From Yamagishiella unicocca (lineage: Eukaryota; Chlorophyta; Chlorophyceae; Chlamydomonadales; Volvocaceae), in contig BDSL01000128.1 in assembly GCA_003116995.1 (NCBI GenBank), positions 186,001 through 250,000 of the forward strand: 64,000 nt of DNA. The letters are read 5' to 3'. Both the position numbers and the translations under genes were made by a program. Below the pieces are notes generated by a model, which was not told where the DNA came from, did not search any database, and was given only the letters and a program-made list of their open reading frames with translations. Below, piece after piece: positions 53,801 through 64,000 of this stretch. Position 1 is the first letter of the stretch. Each line of letters opens with the position of its first letter.

Positions 53801-56800
53801 ACCAAATGGCACCAAACATGCGCTTTGATCTTTCAATGGTATTATTAATCAATACCGAAAGTCTTGGGGCCAGCAGCAAACCGCAAGAAGGACCTGAAAA
53901 TGGCCATGGTGGTTAGCAAAGCACAGAGCAATGAGCTAACTGCTGCCCAGGTTCGCCTTGTCCTACAGGTGCAGTGCCTTGACCAAATGGCACCAAACTT
54001 GCGCTTTGATCTTTCAATAATATTGATCAATACCGAAAGTCTTGGGGCCAGCAGCTAGCCGCAGGAAGGACCTGAAAATGGCCATGGTGGTTAGCAAAGC
54101 ACAGAGCAATGAGCTAACTGCTGCCCAGGTTCGCCTTGTCCTACAGGTGCAGTGCCTTGACCAAATGGCACCAAACTTGCGCTTTGATCTTTCAATAATA
54201 TTGATCAATACCGAAAGTCTTGGGGCCAGCAGCTAGCCGCAGGAAGGACCTGAAAATGGCCATGGTGGTTAGCAAAGCACAGAGCAATGAGCTAACTGCT
54301 GCCCAGGTTCGCCTTGTCCTACAGGCGCAGTGCCTTGACCAAATGGCACCAAACTTGCGCTTTGATCTTTCAATGATATTTTTAATCAATACCGAAAGTC
54401 TTGGGGCCAGCAGCAAACCGCAAGAAGGACCTGAAAATGGCCATGGTGGTTAGCAAAGCACAGAGCAATGAGCTAACTGCTGCCCAGGTTCGCCTTGTCC
54501 TACAGGCGCAGTGCCTTGACCAAATGGCACCAAACTTGCGCTTTGATCTTTCAATGATATTTATAATGAATACCGAAAGTCTTGGGCCAGCAGCAAACCG
54601 CAAGAAGGACCTGAAAATGGCCATGCTGGTTAGCAAAGCACAGAGCAATGAGCTAACTGCTGCCCAGGTTTGCCTTGTCCTACAGGTGCAGTGCCTTGAC
54701 CAAATGGCACCAAACTTGCGCTTTGATCTTTCAATGATATTTATAATCAATACCGAAAGTCTTGGGGCCAGCAGCAAACCGCAAGAAGGACCTGAAAATG
54801 GCCATGGTGGTTAGCAAAGCACAGAGCAATGAGCTAACTGCTGCCCAGGTTCGCCTTGTCCTACAGGCGCAGTGCCTTGACCAAATGGCACCAAACTTGC
54901 GCTTTGATCTTTCAATGATATTTATAATGAATACCGAAAGTCTTGGGCCAGCAGCAAACCGCAAGAAGGACCTGAAAATGGCCATGCTGGTTAGCAAAGC
55001 ACAGAGCAATGAGCTAACTGCTGCCCAGGTTTGCCTTGTCCTACAGGTGCAGTGCCTTGACCAAATGGCACCAAACTTGCGCTTTGATCTTTCAATGATA
55101 TTTATAATCAATACCGAAAGTCTTGGGGCCAGCAGCTAGCCGCAGGAAGGACCTGAAAATGGCCATGGTGGTTAGCAAAGCACAGAGCAACAAGCTAACT
55201 GCTGCCCAGGTTCGCCTTGCCCTACAGGTGCAGTGCCTTGACCAAATGGCACCAAACTTGCGCTTTGATCTTTCAATGATATTATTAATCAATACCGAAA
55301 GTCTTGGGGCCAGCAGCTAGCCGCAAGAAGGACCTGAAAATGGCCATGCTGGTTAGCAAAGCACAGAGCAACAAGCTAACTGCTGCCCAGGTTCGATTTG
55401 TCCTACAGGCGCAGTGCCTTGACCAAATTGCACCAAACTTGCGCTTTGATCTTTCAATGATATTATTAATCAATACCGAAAGTCTTGGGGCCAGCAGCTA
55501 GCCGCAGGAAGGACCTGAAAATGGCCATGGTGGTTAGCAAAGCACAGAGCAACAAGCTAACTGCTGCCCAGGTTCGCCTTGTCCTACAGGCGCAGTGCCT
55601 TGGCCAAATGGCACCAAACTTGCGCTTTGATCTTCCAATGATATTTATAATCAATACCGAAAGTCTTGGGGCCAGCAGCAAACCGCAAGAAGGACCTGAA
55701 AATGGCCATGGTGGTTAGCAAAGCACAGAGCAACAAGCTAACTGCTGCCCAGGTTCGCCTTGTCCTACAGGCGCAGTGCCTTGACCAAATGGCACCAAAC
55801 ATGCGCTTTGATCTTTCAATGGTATTATTAATCAATACCGAAAGTCTTGGGGCCAGCAGCAAACCGCAAGAAGGACCTGAAAATGGCCATGGTGGTTAGC
55901 AAAGCACAGAGCAATGAGCTAACTGCTGCCCAGGTTCGCCTTGTCCTACAGGTGCAGTGCCTTGACCAAATGGCACCAAACTTGCGCTTTGATCTTTCAA
56001 TGATATTATAATCAATACCGAAAGTCTTGGGGCCAGCAGCAACCGCAGGAAGGACCTGAAAATGGCCATGGTGGTTAGCAAAGCACAGAGCAATGAGCTA
56101 ACTGCTGCCCAGGTTCGCCTTGTCCTACAGGTGCAGTGCCTTGACCAAATGGCACCAAACTTGCGCTTTGATCTTTCAATGATATTATTAATCAATACCG
56201 AAAGTCTTGGGGCCAGCAGCTAGCCGCAGGAAGGACCTGAAAATGGCCATGGTGGTTAGCAAAGCACAGAGCAATGAGCTAACTGCTGCCCAGGTTCGCC
56301 TTGTCCTACAGGCGCAGTGCCTTGACCAAATGGCACCAAACTTGCGCTTTGATCTTTCAATGATATTTATAATCAATACCGAAAGTCTTGGGGCCAGCAG
56401 CAAACCGCAAGAAGGACCTGAAAATGGCCATGGTGGTTAGCAAAGCACAGAGCAATGAGCTAACTGCTGCCCAGGTTCGCCTTGTCCTACAGGCGCAGTG
56501 CCTTGACCAAATGGCACCAAACTTGCGCTTTGATCTTTCAATGATATTTATAATCAATACCGAAAGTCTTGGGGCCAGCAGCTAGCCGCAGGAAGGACCT
56601 GAAAATGGCCATGGTGGTTAGCAAAGCACAGAGCAACAAGCTAACTGCTGCCCAGGTTCGCCTTGTCCTACAGGCGCAGTGCCTTGGCCAAATGGCACCA
56701 AACTTGCGCTTTGATCTTTCAATGATATTTATAATCAATACCGAAAGTCTTGGGGCCAGCAGCAAACCGCAAGAAGGACCTGAAAATGGCCATGGTGGTT

Positions 56801-59800
56801 AGCAAAGCACAGAGCAACAAGCTAACTGCTGCCCAGGTTCGCCTTGTCCTACAGGTGCAGTGCCTTGACCAAATGGCACCAAACTTGCGCTTTGATCTTT
56901 CAATGATATTATTAATCAATACCGAAAGTCTTGGGGCCAGCAGCTAGCCGCAGGAAGGACCTGAAAATGGCCATGGTGGTTAGCAAAGCACAGAGCAACA
57001 AGCTAACTGCTGCCCAGGTTCGCCTTGTCCTACAGGCGCAGTGCCTTGACCAAATGGCACCAAACTTGCGCTTTGATCTTTCAATGATATTTATAATCAA
57101 TACCGAAAGTCTTGGGGCCAGCAGCAAACCGCAAGAAGGACCTGAAAATGGCCATGGTGGTTAGCAAAGCACAGAGCAACAAGCTAACTGCTGCCCAGGT
57201 TCGCCTTGTCCTACAGGCGCAGTGCCTTGACCAAATGGCACCAAACTTGCGCTTTGATCTTTCAATGATATTATTAATCAATACCGAAAGTCTTGGGGCC
57301 AGCAGCAAACCGCAAGAAGGACCTGAAAATGGCCATGGTGGTTAGCAAAGCACAGAGCAACAAGCTAACTGCTGCCCAGGTTCGCCTTGTCCTACAGGCG
57401 CAGTGCCTTGACCAAATGGCACCAAACTTGCGCTTTGATCTTTCAATGATATTTATAATCAATACCGAAAGTCTTGGGGCCAGCAGCAAACCGCAAGAAG
57501 GACCTGAAAATGGCCATGGTGGTTAGCAAAGCACAGAGCAATGAGCTAACTGCTGCCCAGGTTCGCCTTGTCCTACAGGCGCAGTGCCTTGACCAAATGG
57601 CACCAAACTTGCGCTTTGATCTTTCAATGATATTATTAATCAATACCGAAAGTCTTGGGGCCAGCAGCAAACCGCAGGAAGGACCTGAAAATGGCCATGG
57701 TGGTTAGCAAAGCACAGAGCAACAAGCTAACTGCTGCCCAGGTTCGCCTTGTCCTACAGGCGCAGTGCCTTGACCAAATGGCACCAAACTTGCGCTTTGA
57801 TCTTTCAATGATATTTATAATCAATACCGAAAGTCTTGGGGCCAGCAGCAAACCGCAAGAAGGACCTGAAAATGGCCATGGTGGTTAGCAAAGCACAGAG
57901 CAACAAGCTAACTGCTGCCCAGGTTCGCCTTGTCCTACAGGCGCAGTGCCTTGACCAAATGGCACCAAACTTGCGCTTTGATCTTTCAATGATATTTATA
58001 ATCAATACCGAAAGTCTTGGGGCCAGCAGCAAACCGCAAGAAGGACCTGAAAATGGCCATGGTGGTTAGCAAAGCACAGAGCAAAAGCTAACTGCTGCCC
58101 AGGTTCGCCTTGTCCTACAGGCGCAGTGCCTTGACCAAATGGCACCAAACTTGCGCTTTGATCTTTCAATGATATTATAATCAATACCGAAAGTCTTGGG
58201 GCCAGCAGCAACCGCAAGAAGGACCTGAAAATGGCCATGGTGGTTAGCAAAGCACAGAGCAACAAGCTAACTGCTGCCCAGGTTCGCCTTGTCCTACAGG
58301 CGCAGTGCCTTGACCAAATGGCACCAAACTTGCGCTTTGATCTTTCAATGATATTTATAATCAATACCGAAAGTCTTGGGGCCAGCAGCAAACCGCAAGA
58401 AGGACCTGAAAATGGCCATGGTGGTTAGCAAAGCACAGAGCAACAAGCTAACTGCTGCCCAGGTTCGCCTTGTCCTACAGGCGCAGTGCCTTGACCAAAT
58501 GGCACCAAACTTGCGCTTTGATCTTTCAATGATATTTATAATCAATACCGAAAGTCTTGGGGCCAGCAGCAAACCGCAAGAAGGACCTGAAAATGGCCAT
58601 GGTGGTTAGCAAAGCACAGAGCAACAAGCTAACTGCTGCCCAGGTTCGCCTTGTCCTACAGGCGCAGTGCCTTGACCAAATGGCACCAAACTTGCGCTTT
58701 GATCTTTCAATGATATTTATAATCAATACCGAAAGTCTTGGGGCCAGCAGCAAACCGCAAGAAGGACCTGAAAATGGCCATGGTGGTTAGCAAAGCACAG
58801 AGCAACAAGCTAACTGCTGCCCAGGTTCGCCTTGTCCTACAGGCGCAGTGCCTTGACCAAATGGCACCAAACTTGCGCTTTGATCTTTCAATGATATTTA
58901 TAATCAATACCGAAAGTCTTGGGGCCAGCAGCAAACCGCAAGAAGGACCTGAAAATGGCCATGGTGGTTAGCAAAGCACAGAGCAACAAGCTAACTGCTG
59001 CCCAGGTTCGCCTTGTCCTACAGGCGCAGTGCCTTGACCAAATGGCACCAAACTTGCGCTTTGATCTTTCAATGATATTTATAATCAATACCGAAAGTCT
59101 TGGGGCCAGCAGCAACCGCAAGAAGGACCTGAAAATGGCCATGGTGGTTAGCAAAGCACAGAGCAACAAGCTAACTGCTGCCCAGGTTCGCCTTGTCCTA
59201 CAGGCGCAGTGCCTTGACCAAATGGCACCAAACTTGCGCTTTGATCTTTCAATGATATTTATAATCAATACCGAAAGTCTTGGGGCCAGCAGCAAACCGC
59301 AAGAAGGACCTGAAAATGGCCATGGTGGTTAGCAAAGCACAGAGCAACAAGCTAACTGCTGCCCAGGTTCGCCTTGTCCTACAGGCGCAGTGCCTTGACC
59401 AAATGGCACCAAACTTGCGCTTTGATCTTTCAATGATATTTATAATCAATACCGAAAGTCTTGGGGCCAGCAGCAAACCGCAAGAAGGACCTGAAAATGG
59501 CCATGGTGGTTAGCAAAGCACAGAGCAACAAGCTAACTGCTGCCCAGGTTCGCCTTGTCCTACAGGCGCAGTGCCTTGACCAAATGGCACCAAACTTGCG
59601 CTTTGATCTTTCAATGATATTTATAATCAATACCGAAAGTCTTGGGGCCAGCAGCAAACCGCAAGAAGGACCTGAAAATGGCCATGGTGGTTAGCAAAGC
59701 ACAGAGCAACAAGCTAACTGCTGCCCAGGTTCGCCTTGTCCTACAGGCGCAGTGCCTTGACCAAATGCACCAAACTTGCGCTGATATTTATAATCAATAC

Positions 59801-62800
59801 CGAAAGTCTTGGGGCCAGCAGCAAACCGCAGAAGGACCTGAAAATGGCCATGGTGGTTAGCAAAGCACAGAGCAACAAGCTAACTGCTGCCCAGGTTCGC
59901 CTTGTCCTACAGGCGCAGTGCCTTGACCAAATGGCACCAAACTTGCGCTTTGATCTTTCAATGATATTTATAATCAATACCGAAAGTCTTGGGGCCAGCA
60001 GCAAACCGCAAGAAGGACCTGAAAATGGCCATGGTGGTTAGCAAAGCACAGAGCAACAAGCTAACTGCTGCCCAGGTTCGCCTTGTCCTACAGGCGCAGT
60101 GCCTTGACCAAATGGCACCAAACTTGCGCTTTGATCTTTCAATGATATTTATAATCAATACCGAAAGTCTTGGGGCCAGCAGCAAACCGCAAGAAGGACC
60201 TGAAAATGGCCATGGTGGTTAGCAAGCACAGAGCAACAAGCTAACTGCTGCCCAGGTTCGCCTTGTCCTACAGGCGCAGTGCCTTGACCAAATGGCACCA
60301 AACTTGCGCTTTGATCTTTCAATGATATTTATAATCAATACCGAAAGTCTTGGGCCAGCAGCAAACCGCAAGAAGGACCTGAAAATGGCCATGGTGGTTA
60401 GCAAAGCACAGAGCAACAAGCTAACTGCTGCCCAGGTTCGCCTTGTCCTACAGGCGCAGTGCCTTGACCAAATGGCACCAAACTTGCGCTTTGATCTTTC
60501 AATGATATTTATAATCAATACCGAAAGTCTTGGGGCCAGCAGCAAACCGCAGAAGGACCTGAAAATGGCCATGGTGGTTAGCAAAGCACAGAGCAACAAG
60601 CTAACTGCTGCCCAGGTTCGCCTTGTCCTACAGGCGCAGTGCCTTGACCAAATGGCACCAAACTTGCGCTTTGATCTTTCAATGATATTTATAATCAATA
60701 CCGAAAGTCTTGGGGCCAGCAGCAAACCGCAAGAAGGACCTGAAAATGGCCATGGTGGTTAGCAAAGCACAGAGCAACAAGCTAACTGCTGCCCAGGTTC
60801 GCCTTGTCCTACAGGCGCAGTGCCTTGACCAAATGGCACCAAACTTGCGCTTTGATCTTTCAATGATATTTATAATCAATACCGAAAGTCTTGGGGCCAG
60901 CAGCAACCGCAGGAAGGACCTGAAAATGGCCATGGTGGTTAGCAAAGCACAGAGCAACAAGCTAACTGCTGCCCAGGTTCGCCTTGTCCTACAGGCGCAG
61001 TGCCTTGACCAAATGGCACCAAACTTGCGCTTTGATCTTTCAATGATATTTATAATCAATACCGAAAGTCTTGGGGCCAGCAGCAAACCGCAAGAAGGAC
61101 CTGAAAATGGCCATGGTGGTTAGCAAAGCACAGAGCAACAAGCTAACTGCTGCCCAGGTTCGCCTTGTCCTACAGGCGCAGTGCCTTGACCAAATGGCAC
61201 CAAACTTGCGCTTTGATCTTTCAATGATATTTATAATCAATACCGAAAGTCTTGGGCCAGCAGCAACCGCAGAAGGACCTGAAAATGGCCATGGTGGTTA
61301 GCAAAGCACAGAGCAACAAGCTAACTGCTGCCCAGGTTGCCTTGTCCTACAGGCGCAGTGCCTTGACCAAATGGCACCAAACTTGCGCTTTGATCTTTCA
61401 ATGATATTTATAATCAATACCGAAAGTCTTGGGGCCAGCAGCAAACCGCAGAAGGACCTGAAAATGGCCATGGTGGTTAGCAAAGCACAGAGCAACAAGC
61501 TAACTGCTGCCCAGGTTCGCCTTGTCCTACAGGCGCAGTGCCTTGACCAAATGGCACCAAACTTGCGCTTTGATCTTTCAATGATATTTATAATCAATAC
61601 CGAAAGTCTTGGGGCCAGCAGCAAACCGCAAGAAGGACCTGAAAATGGCCATGGTGGTTAGCAAAGCACAGAGCAACAAGCTAACTGCTGCCCAGGTTCG
61701 CCTTGTCCTACAGGCGCAGTGCCTTGACCAAATGGCACCAAACTTGCGCTTTGATCTTTCAATGATATTTATAATCAATACCGAAAGTCTTGGGGCCAGC
61801 AGCAAACCGCAGGAAGGACCTGAAAATGGCCATGGTGGTTAGCAAAGCACAGAGCAACAAGCTAACTGCTGCCCAGGTTCGCCTTGTCCTACAGGCGCAG
61901 TGCCTTGACCAAATGGCACCAAACTTGCGCTTTGATCTTTCAATGATATTTATAATCAATACCGAAAGTCTTGGGGCCAGCAGCAAACCGCAAGAAGGAC
62001 CTGAAAATGGCCATGGTGGTTAGCAAAGCACAGAGCAATGAGCTAACTGCTGCCCAGGTTCGCCTTGTCCTACAGGCGCAGTGCCTTGACCAAATGGCAC
62101 CAAACTTGCGCTTTGATCTTTCAATGATATTTATAATCAATACCGAAAGTCTTGGGGCCAGCAGCAAACCGCAAGGAAGGACCTGAAAATGGCCATGGTG
62201 GTTAGCAAAGCACAGAGCAACAAGCTAACTGCTGCCCAGGTTTGCCTTGTCCTACAGGTGCAGTGCCTTGACCAAATGGCACCAAACTTGCGCTTTGATC
62301 TTTCAATGATATTTATAATCAATACCGAAAGTCTTGGGGCCAGCAGCAAACCGCAGAAGGACCTGAAAATGGCCATGGTGGTTAGCAAAGCACAGAGCAA
62401 CAAGCTAACTGCTGCCCAGGTTTGCCTTGTCCTACAGGCGCAGTGCCTTGACCAAATGGCACCAAACTTGCGCTTTGATCTTTCAATGATATTTATAATC
62501 AATACCGAAAGTCTTGGGGCCAGCAGCAAACCGCAGGAAGGACCTGAAAATGGCCATGGTGGTTAGCAAAGCACAGAGCAACAAGCTAACTGCTGCCCAG
62601 GTTCGCCTTGTCCTACAGGCGCAGTGCCTTGACCAAATGGCACCAAACTTGCGCTTTGATCTTTCAATGATATTTATAATCAATACCGAAAGTCTTGGGG
62701 CCAGCAGCAAACCGCAAGAAGGACCTGAAAATGGCCATGGTGGTTAGCAAAGCACAGAGCAACAAGCTAACTGCTGCCCAGGTTCGCCTTGTCCTACAGG

Positions 62801-64000
62801 CGCAGTGCCTTGACCAAATGGCACCAAACTTGCGCTTTGATCTTTCAATGATATTTATAATCAATACCGAAAGTCTTGGGGCCAGCAGCAAACCGCAAGA
62901 AGGACCTGAAAATGGCCATGGTGGTTAGCAAAGCACAGAGCAACAAGCTAACTGCTGCCCAGGTTCGCCTTGTCCTACAGGCGCAGTGCCTTGACCAAAT
63001 GGCACCAAACTTGCGCTTTGATCTTTCAATGATATTTATAATCAATACCGAAAGTCTTGGGGCCAGCAGCAAACCGCAAGAAGGACCTGAAAATGGCCAT
63101 GGTGGTTAGCAAAGCACAGAGCAACAAGCTAACTGCTGCCCAGGTTTGCCTTGTCCTACAGGCGCAGTGCCTTGACCAAATGGCACCAAACTTGCGCTTT
63201 GATCTTTCAATGATATTTATAATCAATACCGAAAGTCTTGGGGCCAGCAGCAAACCGCAAGAAGGACCTGAAAATGGCCATGGTGGTTAGCAAAGCACAG
63301 AGCAACAAGCTAACTGCTGCCCAGGTTCGCCTTGTCCTACAGGCGCAGTGCCTTGACCAAATGGCACCAAACTTGCGCTTTGATCTTTCAATGATATTTA
63401 TAATCAATACCGAAAGTCTTGGGGCCAGCAGCAAACCGCAGAAGGACCTGAAAATGGCCATGGTGGTTAGCAAAGCACAGAGCAACAAGCTAACTGCTGC
63501 CCAGGTTCGCCTTGTCCTACAGGCGCAGTGCCTTGACCAAATGGCACCAAACTTGCGCTTTGATCTTTCAATGATATTTATAATCAATACCGAAAGTCTT
63601 GGGGCCAGCAGCAAACCGCAGAAGGACCTGAAATGGCCATGGTGGTTAGCAAAGCACAGAGCAACAAGCTAACTGCTGCCCAGGTTCGCCTTGTCCTACA
63701 GGCGCAGTGCCTTGACCAAATGGCACCAAACTTGCGCTTTGATCTTTCAATGATATTTATAATCAATACCGAAAGTCTTGGGGCCAGCAGCAAACCGCAA
63801 GAAGGACCTGAAAATGGCCATGGTGGTTAGCAAAGCACAGAGCAACAAGCTAACTGCTGCCCAGGTTCGCCTTGTCCTACAGGCGCAGTGCCTTGACCAA
63901 ATGGCACCAAACTTGCGCTTTGATCTTTCAATGATATTTATAATCAATACCGAAAGTCTTGGGGCCAGCAGCAAACCGCAAGAAGGACCTGAAATGGCCA
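50820..64000. repeat. Satellite array, about 181-bp monomer, about 73 copies
   Basis: Head-to-tail monomers, each containing GGACCTGAAAATGGCCATGG, run from 50820 to the right edge. Spacing is mostly 181 bp, with 178- and 180-bp variants. The first unit is the most diverged. Units at 51-57 kb mix several variants (GCAATGAGC or GCAACAAGC; CAGGTGCAG or CAGGCGCAG; ATATTATTAATC or ATATTTATAATC), while those from about 57.6 kb on are nearly identical. Because 181 is not a multiple of three, no frame runs through the array; the 60-77-residue ORFs on both strands are by-products. No transposase or long terminal repeat is seen. Function is unknown: candidates are centromeric, subtelomeric or intronic satellite. 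Confidence 0.97.

Noticed and set aside
50820..64000. Dozens of similar 60-77-residue ORFs as a tandem gene family, or the array as a CRISPR
   Set aside because: The monomer is not a multiple of three, both strands give equal ORFs, most start at non-ATG codons, and repeats abut with no unique spacers.

Overview
This window is nuclear DNA of a green alga, most likely a Chlamydomonas-like volvocine. The evidence is GC-rich sequence, genes cut by many short GC-rich introns with GTGAGT or GTGGGT donors, TGTAA-type poly(A) signals, algal-style transit peptides, and a pyrenoid-type bestrophin with Rubisco-binding motifs. There are no bacterial operons. All gene models below were built by hand from splice sites, reading phase and protein-family resemblance. 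Where exon lists are given, the phases close exactly.

Layout: (1) 1-2944, minus strand, 3' part of a multi-membrane-span protein of unknown family that runs off the left edge. (2) 4759-6444, minus, three-exon protein with one C-terminal membrane segment. (3) 8299-8868, minus, prefoldin subunit 3, divergent from (4) 9234-11280, plus, MRT4 ribosome-assembly factor. (5) 12649-16667, plus, bestrophin-like channel with a long disordered tail carrying two Rubisco-binding motifs (BST4/RBMP1-like). (6) 18191-22030, plus, plastid arogenate/prephenate dehydratase with an ACT domain. (7) 23892-25368, minus, DUF952 protein, divergent from (8) 26068-28270, plus, MPDU1-like PQ-loop membrane protein with a long N-terminal extension. 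(9) 30705-36272, plus, LSF1-like starch-binding pseudophosphatase (PDZ + DSP + CBM48). (10) 37583-43385, minus, tandem SnoaL/NTF2-like protein whose last intron holds (11) a GT47 exostosin-family gene at 38663-40069. (12) 43741-47890, plus, a divergent paralogue of (10), separated by about 355 bp. (13) 50290-50823, minus, a Gln-rich exon that abuts (14) a satellite array of about 181-bp monomers filling 50820 to the right edge (over 13 kb).

Several genes point to plastid carbon metabolism: a Rubisco-tethered anion channel, an LSF1-like starch-degradation scaffold and phenylalanine synthesis. They are independent transcription units and not a cluster. The most interesting items are the motif-bearing bestrophin tail, the pseudophosphatase, the divergent SnoaL-like paralogues with a nested glycosyltransferase gene, the mosaic satellite array, and short motifs shared among introns of unrelated genes.
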